A program made the position numbers and the translations under genes. DNA of 32,667 nucleotides from Avidehalobacter sp964569265 (GTDB lineage Bacteria > Bacillota > Dehalobacteriia > UBA4068 > UBA4997): NCBI GenBank assembly GCA_964569265.1, contig CAZMTO010000017.1, positions 1 through 32,667 on the forward strand. The letters are read 5' to 3'. Shown one piece after another: positions 6,582 through 14,873 of this stretch. The notes beneath the pieces are model-generated. The model saw nothing but the letters and a program-made list of their open reading frames with translations, searched no databases and was not told the DNA's origin. Within the stretch, counting starts at the first letter, position 1, and every line of letters begins with the position of its first letter.

Positions 6582-6875
6582 CTACTTTGATAAACGGTCT
6601 AACACGCAAGCATAACCGTCTGCCCCATAAGATACACAACGTTTTACCCGGCTGATAGTTGCGGTAGATGCTCCGGTATCGTTGGCAATATCCGAATATT
6701 TTTCATCTGCCAGCAGCATTTTAGCCACGGCAATGCGCTGCCCCAGGGCACTAAATTCCCCGGTTGTCAACAGATCGTCAAAAAAACGGTAACATTCCTC
6801 TCTGGTTCGCAGGCTCAACACCGCATCGCACAGCAGGTCGGCCTCTTTACTTTCCATTCGGCTGGTATACGCCAA
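6582..6875 (-). CDS. yerC: YerC/TrpR-family transcriptional regulator
   Basis: A 97-residue protein of the TrpR-like YerC/YecD family: CDAVLSLRTREECYRFFDDL, a Q-R-I-A-V-A-K segment, then a helix-turn-helix D-I-A-N-D-T-G-A-S-T-A-T-I-S-R. The likely start is TTG at 6875, seven bases after AGGAGG; the next ATG at 6857 has no ribosome binding site, and the longer frame to 7052 lacks one too. Family members in Bacillota are often encoded just upstream of pcrA, as here, though their targets are poorly defined. No tryptophan genes lie nearby, so the ligand cannot be inferred. Confidence 0.88.
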   Translation of the reverse strand: MAYTSRMESKEADLLCDAVLSLRTREECYRFFDDLLTTGEFSALGQRIAVAKMLLADEKYSDIANDTGASTATISRVKRCVSYGADGYACVLDRLSK

Positions 6876-6908
6876 GGCTATGCCTCCTCTCTGCCAAAGC
6901 AAACAGCC

Positions 6909-6925
6909 GCCGCAAAATTTGCGGC
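6909..6925. other. short hairpin between gerB-like gene and yerC
   Basis: GCCGC-N7-GCGGC (extendable through AA/TT) lies in the 163-bp gap between the germination operon and yerC. There is no T-run, so it is not a convincing intrinsic terminator. No clear sigma-A promoter for yerC was found in this gap. Confidence 0.3.
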
Positions 6926-7038
6926 ACTGCCCCTGCTTCTGTAAATCATAGCTATATTTAAATATTCTACACACTTTTCTTTTTTCCTGCTTTAATATAG
7001 TAAAGTATTTTTGCCGCCACCGGTCTGTATTGCGCAGT

Positions 7039-8190
7039 TTATCCGGGCACATCGCCGCTGTGGTCTACCAGCACGGTTCGGCTGTTAGCCCTAAGCCGCA
7101 GCCAGCCCGCCAAATTTATCACCCACGGCATAACCGCACTGCCCAACAGCAAAGCATAAATCAGGCGCTTAGCCAACCATAAAAGCATTGCCCGCCAATC
7201 GCCAAAAGCATAGCCCAAAATCAGCAAAACAGCACCAACCGCCAAGGCCGCGCCAAGGCTTGCAGCCCATACGCCGCGCGGGCTTTTTAGCTGCCAAAGC
7301 TCACACATACCGATAACTGCCGCCGTCAATGCCGCCGCCGCCCGCAGCAGTAAAATAACCGCCAGCAGCGCCGCCCCCAAAACCTCAAAGCGGCTAAACC
7401 AATGCCCCACCTGCGCCAGACGAAAAACCTGCAACATCGGGAAGTTATATGCACCCACCAGCACCGACAATGTTATGCGCATACCCAATGCCAGCAGCAA
7501 AACCGGCAATACCGCTCCCAAAACTGCCGCCAACACGGTACCGCGGCGGTTTTTAACACAGCGCACCCTATGCCAAAAGGGCAGCAGCACGCTAAACCAG
7601 CCAAACAGCAGCACCCCGGCATCAGCACCCTGCCCCCAGGCTGCAAATCCGCCGTCGTTAAGGGGCAAAAGGTTGGCAAAATCGGCACCGGCCAGCGTAA
7701 GCGCCAAATTGCCCAACACCAGCAGCAGCGCCGGTATAACTATCAGCAGAGACAGGCGCGCCAAAGGTTCAGCACCGGCAGCAGCTATAGCCCCCACCGT
7801 AAGCAAAAACAACAGCGCATACAGCCACACAGGCATAGACGGCAACCCCAGCGCCTGCCACAGCAGCACGGCATAGGCCACCGCAGCCAGCACCAAAACC
7901 AGCCACAGCAGCACATAAGCAAACAGCACTATGCGCCCCGGCACCCTGCCCAGCGCGTATTCTAAGGCGGCGGCAAAGCTTTGCCCCGCAAACAGATAAT
8001 TATACGTTACCTGCCCTGCCCCAATAAACAGCCCCACCGCCAGCGCCGCTGCCCAAGCCTTGGCAATACCGTCATACGGCCAACCGCTAAAAGCCACACC
8101 GCCAAGCGGCAGACACAACATCAGAGAAAAAAGTTCGCCGCGGCCAATGCCGCCCCTTGCCTTGCCTGCCGTGCCTGTTGCTGCCGCCAT
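7039..8190 (-). CDS. GerAB-type spore germinant receptor subunit B (membrane permease-like)
   Basis: A 383-residue integral membrane protein with about ten hydrophobic segments, beginning with a GRGELFSLMLCLPLGG segment typical of the GerAB/YndE family in the amino acid-polyamine-organocation superfamily. GGGGGCG precedes the ATG. It is the third gene of a gerA-type operon and would sit in the spore inner membrane, where B subunits bind the germinant (usually an amino acid) and work with the A and C subunits. Sequence is Ala/Leu-rich and less conserved than the A subunit. The germinant cannot be predicted. Confidence 0.87.
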   Translation of the reverse strand: MAAATGTAGKARGGIGRGELFSLMLCLPLGGVAFSGWPYDGIAKAWAAALAVGLFIGAGQVTYNYLFAGQSFAAALEYALGRVPGRIVLFAYVLLWLVLVLAAVAYAVLLWQALGLPSMPVWLYALLFLLTVGAIAAAGAEPLARLSLLIVIPALLLVLGNLALTLAGADFANLLPLNDGGFAAWGQGADAGVLLFGWFSVLLPFWHRVRCVKNRRGTVLAAVLGAVLPVLLLALGMRITLSVLVGAYNFPMLQVFRLAQVGHWFSRFEVLGAALLAVILLLRAAAALTAAVIGMCELWQLKSPRGVWAASLGAALAVGAVLLILGYAFGDWRAMLLWLAKRLIYALLLGSAVMPWVINLAGWLRLRANSRTVLVDHSGDVPG

Positions 8191-8221
8191 AATATCCGCC
8201 CCCTTTATAGTTGATTATAGG

Positions 8222-9286
8222 CTAAACTGCCGTCTGCTGCACACTTACCACCGGCCGGAAGTTAACCGTAATATCCCCCAGATAATCAGTGTTTGCCAGC
8301 TTAGCCCACACCGCCGGCTGCCGCCGCCAAAGCTCGCGCCCAAGGCCCAAAAAGTCCAGCCCGGTTTGCCGGCTTTGCGAAACGGCGTTTTGCAGCGCAT
8401 TTTGCAAATAAGCCGCAAGCTCATCCTCAATATTGCCCTGCAACAGATTAGGTGTGTTTTCCTGCAATTTGGCCTTAACCTTTATATCAAACGATAAGGC
8501 ACTGCCCACTGCCGTTGGGCTTACCCGCACCGCCAACAGGCTTACCGACGTGCCGTCATCTAAGGTAAGCACCTGCCCCCTTACCTGCTGCGGGCGCACC
8601 AGCAAACGCCACGCCAGCGTACTGTCACCATCGGCAATGTGCTGCCAACTATCAACGGCAAAAACTGCCAGCCCGGCCACCTGTATACCGCCATCGGCCG
8701 TTTTGGCAGCATAAGGCAGGGCCGCAGCAATACCCGGTTGATAAAGCGCCGTTAAAAAATCGTGCAGGCTTACAGCCCAGGCCCCGGCATATCCGTCACC
8801 CCAAGGCTCCAGCGCATTAGCCAGCAGATACACCGGGCTAAGCTCCGCAGCAGCATCTGCCAAAAGCGCACCGGCCTGCCCCTGCGCCACCACCGGGTAA
8901 ATATTCGGCCTTATCTGCGCCGAAAGCAGGGCAAAATCCAACCAGTTAGTCGGGTCTGCCGCCTGTTCACCCAACACCAGCAGCCCCGCGTGAGCAAAAT
9001 TAACCTGCCGCGCCCCCAAGTCCGCCAGATTACCCACCGCCGCTGCCAGACTTTCGCCATTAGCTTTTAAATGATAATAGCTGGACGCATACCGGCGTTC
9101 TAAAGCACAGTCACGGTGCAGCAGGCTTACCTGCGCGCAAATTTCATCCGCCGATTTATCTACCGCCAAAGCCGCCACCGGCTCAATGTCCTTTAAATCA
9201 CCGGTCACCTCTCCGCTGATATTGCAGCCGGACAAAGCCACAGACATCAACAGGCAAAAAATCAGCAGCCAAAGACTCCTGTTCAT
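8222..9286 (-). CDS. GerAC-type spore germinant receptor lipoprotein
   Basis: A 354-residue lipoprotein: a hydrophobic signal peptide followed by a lipobox L-S-G-C with Cys21 as the lipidated residue, then a GerC-like domain. The N-terminal EPVAALAVDKSADEICAQVS strand and the LAVFAVDSWQ segment fit the Ger(x)C family. The ATG overlaps the end of the A-subunit gene by 4 bp (ATGA), so the two are translationally coupled. In the spore it would be anchored on the outer face of the inner membrane. Placing C before B differs from the A-B-C order of Bacillus gerA. Confidence 0.88.
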   Translation of the reverse strand: MNRSLWLLIFCLLMSVALSGCNISGEVTGDLKDIEPVAALAVDKSADEICAQVSLLHRDCALERRYASSYYHLKANGESLAAAVGNLADLGARQVNFAHAGLLVLGEQAADPTNWLDFALLSAQIRPNIYPVVAQGQAGALLADAAAELSPVYLLANALEPWGDGYAGAWAVSLHDFLTALYQPGIAAALPYAAKTADGGIQVAGLAVFAVDSWQHIADGDSTLAWRLLVRPQQVRGQVLTLDDGTSVSLLAVRVSPTAVGSALSFDIKVKAKLQENTPNLLQGNIEDELAAYLQNALQNAVSQSRQTGLDFLGLGRELWRRQPAVWAKLANTDYLGDITVNFRPVVSVQQTAV

Positions 9287-10794
9287 AAGCTGTTACCCCC
9301 GGTTGGCGGCACCTGCCTGCCGCGCCTAAAGCGGCTGCCCACTGTAATATTTTTAGGCCGCAGGCGCATAGCCCACAGAGGCGCACGCACCACGGTATCT
9401 TTTAACTGATACGGTATAAGCGGTGCAAACGGTGCAAAATAAGCTACCCCAAAGGATTTTAAGCTTACCAGATGCAACAGCAGCAGCACGGTGCCCAGCA
9501 GCAGCCCCCAAAAGCCCAGCCACCACGCCAAAAAGATAAACGCAAAGCGCAGCACCGTTGCCGCATCGGTAAGGGCATCTACCACAAACATTGCAATAGC
9601 CGTAAACGCCACAATTATTACCGTTGGGGCAGATATTAGCCCTGCCGCCACCGCCATATCACCGATAACCAACCCGCCGACAATGCTGATAGCCGCACCA
9701 ACCGCCCTTGGCAGCCTTATACCGGCTTCGCGCACAACCTCGTACACCAGTGAATAAAAAAACACCGACCACCCCACCGAAAGCGGCGTGTTACCGGCAG
9801 CCTGCCACATATTAAGCATTAAAGCCGTAGGTATAAGTTCGGTATGAAAACTGCACACCGCAATGTAAACCGCTGGTGCCCACACAGCAAACACAAACGA
9901 CAAAAACCGTAAAAAGCGCACCATACTGGCCATAAATGGCCGCGAATAATAATCTTCGGCACTTTGAAAATTTTCGACAAACAACATCGGGGCCGTAAGC
10001 ACAAAGGGTGTGCCGTCTACCATAACAGCCACGCGGCCTTCTAACAGCTTGGCGCAAACCTTATCGGGCTTTTCGCTGTTAGCCAGCGTAGCAAACGGCG
10101 AAAACGGCTCGTCCTCAATAAACTGCTCTATATAGCCGCTTTCCAGCACACTGTCGGTTTGTATGGCCGCTATACGCCGCTTTACCTCGGCCACCACCAA
10201 AGGGTCTGCCAGCCCCTTAATATAAGCCACGCAAACATCGGTGTTGGTTTCGGTACCCAGCTTAAGCAGTTCAAAACAAAGGTCGGGCGTTTTTATGCGC
10301 CGACGCAGCATCGACATATTGGTTTTAAGGTTTTCAATAAACCCCTCGCGTGATCCCCGCACCACAATTTCTGTTTGCGGCTCGGTTATACCACGGCGCT
10401 CAAAGCCCTTTAAATCGCTTACAAGCGCGGTGGGGCTGCCATCAAACAGCAAACCGCAATCGCCGGAAAATACGTTGTTCATCAGCGCCTGCACACTGTC
10501 GCGCTCGCTCCAGTCAGCAACATACAAACAGGCGGCGGCAATATCCGCAGGCGCCAACTGCCAAATATCGGCCGGTGCCTGCAACAGCGGCTTAATAATA
10601 AACTCACTTACGGCATCCTTGTCGGTCATACCGTCAAAATAAACCACAGCCGCCACCGCCCGACCGTCAACAGCAATTTTGCGCACCACCAAATCACCAT
10701 CGGGGCCAACATATTGCTCTATCAGCCGCAAATTGTCGTTTAAACCAGGCAGCAAAAATTTTGTCGGCGGTTTGTTTATCGCCATATGCATCAC
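9283..10794 (-). CDS. GerAA-type spore germinant receptor subunit A
   Basis: A 503-residue GerA-family protein, close to the usual 480-520. The soluble N-terminal half includes the family stretch VRGSREGFIENLKTNMSMLR and GRVAVMVDGTPFVLTAP. The C-terminal half carries four to five membrane segments and ends in the P-F-A-P-L-I-P-type tail. The start is GTG (10794), ATG (10791) or ATG (10785); none has a perfect ribosome binding site, AAAGG being nearest. It leads the operon. A subunits assemble with B and C into a germinant-gated ion channel in the spore inner membrane. Confidence 0.92.
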   Translation of the reverse strand: MMHMAINKPPTKFLLPGLNDNLRLIEQYVGPDGDLVVRKIAVDGRAVAAVVYFDGMTDKDAVSEFIIKPLLQAPADIWQLAPADIAAACLYVADWSERDSVQALMNNVFSGDCGLLFDGSPTALVSDLKGFERRGITEPQTEIVVRGSREGFIENLKTNMSMLRRRIKTPDLCFELLKLGTETNTDVCVAYIKGLADPLVVAEVKRRIAAIQTDSVLESGYIEQFIEDEPFSPFATLANSEKPDKVCAKLLEGRVAVMVDGTPFVLTAPMLFVENFQSAEDYYSRPFMASMVRFLRFLSFVFAVWAPAVYIAVCSFHTELIPTALMLNMWQAAGNTPLSVGWSVFFYSLVYEVVREAGIRLPRAVGAAISIVGGLVIGDMAVAAGLISAPTVIIVAFTAIAMFVVDALTDAATVLRFAFIFLAWWLGFWGLLLGTVLLLLHLVSLKSFGVAYFAPFAPLIPYQLKDTVVRAPLWAMRLRPKNITVGSRFRRGRQVPPTGGNSL

Positions 10795-10819
10795 CGGGCC
10801 TTTCTGCTAATATAATGGT

Positions 10820-10849
10820 TATTATGGCAAAAGCAGGCGCAAACTATGT
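10820..10849 (-). promoter_or_regulatory. candidate forespore (sigma-G-like) promoter of the ger operon
   Basis: On the minus strand ACATA (10849-10845), 18 nt, then CATAATA (10826-10820), about 26 bp before the GTG start of the A gene. The -10 fits the sigma-G consensus CATnnTA well and the -35 fits 4 of 5. Germinant receptor genes are classically sigma-G dependent; the assignment is inference. Confidence 0.45.
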
Positions 10850-10876
10850 AAGATAAAAAATATGTTAAAAATACCC

Positions 10877-10905
10877 TTGCATTTGCAAATTTTTTATGAT
10901 ATAAT
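10877..10905 (+). promoter_or_regulatory. promoter of the tRNA-Cys/tRNA-Leu pair
   Basis: TTGCAT (10877-10882), 17 nt, then consensus TATAAT (10900-10905), 12 bp before the tRNA-Cys 5' end. Confidence 0.85.
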
Positions 10906-10917
10906 GTTTGTTGTTAA

Positions 10918-10992
10918 GGCGCCATAGCCAAGTGGTAAGGCAGAGGCCTGCAAAGCCTTTATTCTCCAGTTCAAATCTGGATGGCGCCTCCA
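10918..10992 (+). tRNA. tRNA-Cys (anticodon GCA)
   Basis: The acceptor stem GGCGCCA/TGGCGCC closes the molecule, followed by U73 (typical of tRNA-Cys) and an encoded CCA. The anticodon loop CTGCAAA gives GCA. Six bases separate it from tRNA-Leu, so both come from one transcript. Confidence 0.96.
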
Positions 10993-10998
10993 TACTAT

Positions 10999-11085
10999 GC
11001 CGGAGTGGCGGAATAGGCAGACGCAACGGACTTAAAATCCGTCGAGGGTAACTTCGTACCGGTTCAAGTCCGGTCTTCGGCACCA
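10999..11085 (+). tRNA. tRNA-Leu (anticodon UAA)
   Basis: A class II tRNA with acceptor stem GCCGGAG/CTTCGGC, discriminator A and encoded CCA. The anticodon stem ACGGA/TCCGT encloses CTTAAAA, giving UAA. A variable arm and the GGTTCAAGTCC T-arm are present. Confidence 0.96.
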
Positions 11086-11089
11086 ACGC

Positions 11090-11129
11090 AAAAAGCGGGT
11101 TTCGATTACAAATCGAGGCTCGCTTTTTT
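11090..11129 (+). terminator. terminator of the tRNA-Cys/tRNA-Leu transcript
   Basis: AAAGCG...CGCTTT with an inner TTTCGATT/AATCGA stem, followed by TTTTTT, five bases after the tRNA-Leu CCA. Confidence 0.85.
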
Positions 11130-11154
11130 ATTTACCCTACCCCCCCTAACAAAC

Positions 11155-11194
11155 AAAAAAAAACGGAGCCGATACGATATCAGCTCCGTTTTTT
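11155..11194. terminator. bidirectional terminator after the DUF2149 gene
   Basis: ACGGAGC...GCTCCGT stem with an A-run on the left and a T-run on the right. It lies 15-54 bp after the DUF2149 stop codon and can end that minus-strand operon as well as rightward tRNA read-through. Confidence 0.85.
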
Positions 11195-11208
11195 ATTGCA
11201 GCATAAGC

Positions 11209-11517
11209 TTATTTGTTGGGCATAACAATATAGGTTTTGCCGGTTTCGGGGTCTTTATAAGCAGCACCCATATTTTCCATAGTTTCCGACAAATCACCGT
11301 TTTCAATAGCCTGCTCAACATCGGTAATTTCCTTCAGTTCGCTCTGGTCAATAATGTCCTGCACACGGCTAAGGTCAACGTTCCAAAAGGACACAATAGC
11401 AATCATTAAACCGCAGGCAAACACCAGCATAACATCCGCCAGATTAGAAAGCGCGCTCATCGGGTCGTATTCTTCGGCAAAGCTGTGGCGCTGCCGCAAA
11501 CCTTTATTTCTCAGCAT
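11209..11517 (-). CDS. DUF2149 protein, ExbD/MotB-like small membrane subunit
   Basis: A 102-residue protein with one membrane segment at residues about 26-47. The L-A-D-V-M-L-V-F stretch (Asp28) at the start of that helix closely resembles the proton-binding Asp segment of ExbD/TolR, and the family (DUF2149) is typically encoded beside MotA/TolQ/ExbB proteins. The tail is a short charged domain with a D-P-E-T-G-K-T-Y stretch. The ATG at 11517 lies inside the end of the upstream gene (14-bp overlap), with GGAGG 12 nt upstream; an in-frame TTG at 11523 is possible. It probably forms the second half of a two-component ion-driven motor complex. Confidence 0.8.
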   Translation of the reverse strand: MLRNKGLRQRHSFAEEYDPMSALSNLADVMLVFACGLMIAIVSFWNVDLSRVQDIIDQSELKEITDVEQAIENGDLSETMENMGAAYKDPETGKTYIVMPNK

Positions 11518-12139
11518 GGCCAAACCGCGCCTCCACAATATATTCCATAACAGCCTCCATCATTTGCAGTTGATCATCGTACCAGCCCTTGCGCACCTTA
11601 CTGATAACACTGCACACCGCCGCACTTATAACACCGGCTACCGTTGTATCAAAAGCAACCCCCAGAGATTCCGCCAGGCTGGCAGTATCACCGTGGCCCA
11701 AAGCCACAATGCCCGGCCCCAGCGGTATAAGTGTGCCCAGCAAACCAAACATCGGGCCAAGCTTCATCACCATATCCGGCGCCAACAGAGTTTTCTGATA
11801 GCGCTGTTCTTCTTCTCCAAGCAGACGGGCGGCCAAAACCTCTAATTCGGTTCGGCCCAAATCGTAGCGGCCCAGCAGGGGCTGCAACAACTGCTTTTGC
11901 CTTTTAGCCAGCGTGCTTTGCTCTATTACCTGCGCGGCACCGGCATAACCGGCAGCGTGCAGTGCGTTTAACAACTGCGGAACATCCTTGCAGCGGCGGC
12001 GACGCTCCAGCCAATATTCTACCAGCACATCACCAACTTGCCATACACTTACCACAATTAACACAGCCAGTATAAGCAGCACGGGGTTAAGCAGCGCCTG
12101 ACTGATTGTATGCAAAATTGTACTCAAACTAAAATCCAT
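11504..12139 (-). CDS. MotA/TolQ/ExbB-family proton channel subunit
   Basis: A 211-residue protein with a first membrane helix at residues about 15-38, a cytoplasmic region of about 90 residues, and two helices in the conserved block starting KLGPMFGLLGTLIPLGPG and continuing through an A-F-D-T-T-V-A-G-V motif, hallmarks of ExbB/TolQ/MotA. AGGAGAAATGTG precedes the ATG at 12139; an in-frame ATG at 12166 lacks one. It overlaps the downstream DUF2149 gene. No TonB, flagellar or chelatase gene is adjacent, so the energised partner is unknown. Confidence 0.88.
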   Translation of the reverse strand: MDFSLSTILHTISQALLNPVLLILAVLIVVSVWQVGDVLVEYWLERRRRCKDVPQLLNALHAAGYAGAAQVIEQSTLAKRQKQLLQPLLGRYDLGRTELEVLAARLLGEEEQRYQKTLLAPDMVMKLGPMFGLLGTLIPLGPGIVALGHGDTASLAESLGVAFDTTVAGVISAAVCSVISKVRKGWYDDQLQMMEAVMEYIVEARFGHAEK

Positions 12140-12199
12140 CACATTTCTCCTTAAAATTTTAAGCAATTTTCTTTGTCGATTTTACTCCGCATAAGTTTG

Positions 12200-12228
12200 A
12201 GTATAGCCTGTGCGGCAAAATTTGTCAA
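12200..12228 (-). promoter_or_regulatory. near-consensus sigma-A promoter of the ExbB-DUF2149 operon
   Basis: On the minus strand TTGACA (12228-12223), exactly 17 nt, TATACT (12205-12200), about 60 bp upstream of the ATG. It is among the strongest promoter-like sequences in the window. Confidence 0.85.
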
Positions 12229-12390
12229 TAATTTTTAATGATATTTTTACCGCCATTTTAAGCCATTTTGCATAAAACAGCGGTTTATCTGGGCTTTTGT
12301 TATTAAATTTTTTTGCGATTTTATCCGATTAAAATGCCGCAAGGTTAAAAAGCATCCGTGCCGTTGCCGGCCCGTTATAAAATTTTAAGC

Positions 12391-12425
12391 ACAAAAAAAG
12401 CCTGCCGCAAAAACGACAGACTTTT
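12391..12425 (-). terminator. tRNA-Thr terminator
   Basis: On the minus strand AAGTCTGTCG-TTTTTG-CGGCAGGCTT followed by TTTTT, a few bases after the tRNA-Thr CCA. The stem includes G-U pairs. Confidence 0.75.
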
Positions 12426-12429
12426 GATA

Positions 12430-12505
12430 TGGAGCTGGTGATGTGACTTGAACACACGACCTGCTGATTACGAATCAGCTGCTCTACCGGCTGAGCTACA
12501 CCAGC
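12430..12505 (-). tRNA. tRNA-Thr (anticodon CGU)
   Basis: The acceptor stem GCTGGTG/CACCAGC is followed by U73 and an encoded CCA. The anticodon stem GCTGA/TCAGC encloses TTCGTAA, giving CGU. D-arm (GCTCAGCCGGTAGAGC) and T-arm (GTTCAAGTC) are standard. Confidence 0.96.
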
Positions 12506-12536
12506 AAGACGGCTTTTAGACAAAGCCGACTGTAAT

Positions 12537-12565
12537 ATTTTAGCATATATTTTGGCACACTGCAA
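12537..12565 (-). promoter_or_regulatory. tRNA-Thr promoter
   Basis: On the minus strand TTGCAG (12565-12560), 17 nt, TAAAAT (12542-12537), about 32 bp before the tRNA 5' end. A hairpin (GACGGCTT/AAGCCGAC type) lies between promoter and tRNA at about 12508-12530. Confidence 0.7.
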
Positions 12566-12615
12566 TAGTTTGCGCCAAATTTTTATTTTTTTGTGCGGCA
12601 TACTGCGCCCTGCAC

Positions 12616-14310
12616 CTACTCTGTTGCCACTGTGTTTGCAGAGCCTTCCAGCACCATTTCATCAAGGCCGCTGCCGGCCAGCACCATCGGGTAAACCATT
12701 TCTTCCTTGGGGATAATACATTCCACCAGTGTAAGGCGGTTTTCGGCCATAGCCGCTGCCAGCTTTTCTTCAATTTCTGCCAGGGTGGCAATGCAGTAAT
12801 ACGCCATATCGTAGGCTTCGGCAATTTTGGCAAAGTTGGGGTTACCCGCTAAATCTATGCCAAAATAGTTATCGTCCTCGTAGTATTTTTGCAACTGGCG
12901 CACCATACCCAAATTGCTGTTGTTAGATAATATCACCTTTATCGCCAAACCTTCGGCCTTGGCGGTAGCCAGCTCGTTCATCGTCATCTGAAAACTGCCG
13001 TCACCGGTAACGCAAACCACAGGTTCGCCGGGGGCTGCCAGCGCCGCGCCCACTGCCGACGGCAAGCCGTAGCCCATGGTACCCAGCCCGCCGGAGCTGA
13101 TAAAGCCACGTTTGCGCGCCGAATGATAAAACTGCGCCGTTGCCATCTGGTGCTGGCCAACATCGGTGGTAACTATGGCCTTGCCGCGTGTAAGCCGGTT
13201 TAACCCGCGCATAACATCTCTAAATTGCAGTTTACCCCCCGCCGATTGATAAGCATCAGCCGTAAGCGGCCGCCAACTTTCGGTGCGTGCGCGCCATTCT
13301 TCGTGCGCGGTATCGGGCAAAATAGCCAACATATCGCTTAAAACCGCCGCAGCATCACCAACTATCGGCACATCGCTGCGCACATTTTTACCGATTTCCG
13401 CCGGGTCGGTATCAATATGAATAATAGTGGCATTGGGTGCAAATTTCTGCACATTAGAGGTCACACGATCATCAAAACGCGCACCAACAGCCAGCAGCAC
13501 ATCACATTCGGTAACAGCCAGGTTAGCCGCCGGCGCACCGTGTATGCCCAACATACCCAAATAATGCCCGTCACGGTAGGGGTAAGCGGCCTTGCCCATT
13601 AAGGTTACAGCTACCGGTGCATCCAGGCGGTGTGCCAACTGCTGCAAAAGTTCTTCTGCCCCGGAGCTTACCACGCCGCCGCCGGCATATATCAGCGGTT
13701 TTTTGGCAGCGGCCAGCACCTTGCAGGCATTTTGTATTTTTAAGCTGTGCCCCTTTACGGTTGGCTTGTAACCCGGCAGATTTATAACACCGGGTATTTT
13801 GGCGGTACATTCACGGTCACCCACGTTTTTCGGCAAGTCTATTAACACCGGGCCGGGGCGGCCGGTGGTAGCCAGATAAAACGCTTCTTTTATAACCTCG
13901 GGGATGTCGTTAACGTTGGTAACCAAATAGCTGTGCTTTACAATGGGGCGCGTAATGCCCGTAATATCAATCTCCTGAAAAGCGTCAGTACCAATCATAG
14001 TGCTGGCAACCTGCCCGGTTATGGCTATCACCGGGATAGAATCCATATAAGCCGTGGCCAAACCGGTAACCAAGTTGGTAGCACCGGGGCCGGAGGTTGC
14101 AATACACACACCTGCCCGCCCGCTGACACGGGCATAGCCGCTGGCCGCATGGGTAGCGCCCTGTTCGGTACGGGTAAGCACATTTTTAATTTTAGCCGAT
14201 CTTCGCAGAGCATCGAACAAACCCAGCACTGCACCGCCCGGGTAACTAAACACTGTATCGCAGCCCTCAAGCTCTAAGCAGGCAATAACAGCTTCTGCAC
14301 CGTTCATCAT
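12616..14310 (-). CDS. ilvB: acetolactate synthase, large (catalytic) subunit
   Basis: A 564-residue thiamine-diphosphate enzyme that joins two pyruvates to acetolactate, or pyruvate with 2-ketobutyrate, the first common step to valine/leucine and isoleucine. The catalytic Glu lies in RTEQGATHAASGYAR, the central FAD/Rossmann-like domain starts near residue 195, and the cofactor motif GDGSF...N-N lies in the C-terminal domain. It ends beyond residue 560 with a short Ser/Thr tail. The ATG shares a base with the ilvN stop (TAATG) and GGGGGTG precedes it. It is last in ilvD-ilvN-ilvB, with the regulatory gene before the catalytic gene. Anabolic IlvB is favoured over catabolic AlsS by the presence of ilvN. 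Confidence 0.95.
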   Translation of the reverse strand: MMNGAEAVIACLELEGCDTVFSYPGGAVLGLFDALRRSAKIKNVLTRTEQGATHAASGYARVSGRAGVCIATSGPGATNLVTGLATAYMDSIPVIAITGQVASTMIGTDAFQEIDITGITRPIVKHSYLVTNVNDIPEVIKEAFYLATTGRPGPVLIDLPKNVGDRECTAKIPGVINLPGYKPTVKGHSLKIQNACKVLAAAKKPLIYAGGGVVSSGAEELLQQLAHRLDAPVAVTLMGKAAYPYRDGHYLGMLGIHGAPAANLAVTECDVLLAVGARFDDRVTSNVQKFAPNATIIHIDTDPAEIGKNVRSDVPIVGDAAAVLSDMLAILPDTAHEEWRARTESWRPLTADAYQSAGGKLQFRDVMRGLNRLTRGKAIVTTDVGQHQMATAQFYHSARKRGFISSGGLGTMGYGLPSAVGAALAAPGEPVVCVTGDGSFQMTMNELATAKAEGLAIKVILSNNSNLGMVRQLQKYYEDDNYFGIDLAGNPNFAKIAEAYDMAYYCIATLAEIEEKLAAAMAENRLTLVECIIPKEEMVYPMVLAGSGLDEMVLEGSANTVATE

Positions 14311-14825
14311 TACACCCCCTGTTCTTTCGGCTCTTTTTTAACCGGCTTATGTTCGCCGCGCACCATAGCAAGCTGGCCTGTGCGTTTAATCTCCTGTATA
14401 CCAAAGGGCCTAAACGCCTCGATAATGGCATTAAGCTTGCTTATAGTGCCGGTAGCTTCTATAGTAAAATTTTTGCGGTTAATATCAACAATTTTTATGC
14501 GGAAGATTTCACACAGGTGCATAATTTCCAGCCTGTCCTCTTTGTTGGCCAAAACACGCAGCATCATCAGCTCGCGGTCTACATATTCATCGTTGGTAAC
14601 ATCGTTTATTTTTAAAACCTCAACAATTTTATGCAACTGCTTGGTAACCTGCTCAATAATACGGTCGTCACCTTCTACCACAATCGTCATAGATGATATA
14701 CCGGTCGTTTCTGTCGGGCCAACCGTCAGGCTGTCTATGTTATAGCCGCGGCGACTGAACAACCCGGCCACGCGCACCAATACACCGGAATGATCCTGCA
14801 CCAGCACATTTAAAATATGTTTCAT
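14310..14825 (-). CDS. ilvN: acetolactate synthase, small (regulatory) subunit
   Basis: A 171-residue ACT-domain regulatory subunit. Residues 4-75 form the ACT domain (VLVQDHSGVLVRVAGLFSRR, then G-Y-N-I-D-S-L), and the C-terminal half carries the E-L-M-M-L-R-V and AFRPFGIQEIKRTGQLAM segments typical of IlvN/IlvH. It activates IlvB and confers valine feedback inhibition. GGAGG lies 8 nt before the ATG. A lysine/glutamate-rich tail follows the core. The gene starts 48 bp after ilvD and is coupled to ilvB. Confidence 0.95.
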   Translation of the reverse strand: MKHILNVLVQDHSGVLVRVAGLFSRRGYNIDSLTVGPTETTGISSMTIVVEGDDRIIEQVTKQLHKIVEVLKINDVTNDEYVDRELMMLRVLANKEDRLEIMHLCEIFRIKIVDINRKNFTIEATGTISKLNAIIEAFRPFGIQEIKRTGQLAMVRGEHKPVKKEPKEQGV

Positions 14826-14873
14826 AAGCCAAACCTCCGCATATTTTTACACCTTACACCAATTACAAGCCAA

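Noticed and set aside
6876..7052. Extended YerC-like protein starting at 7052
   Set aside because: The extra residues are basic, Cys-rich and unlike the family; AGGAGG before the TTG at 6875 explains the start.
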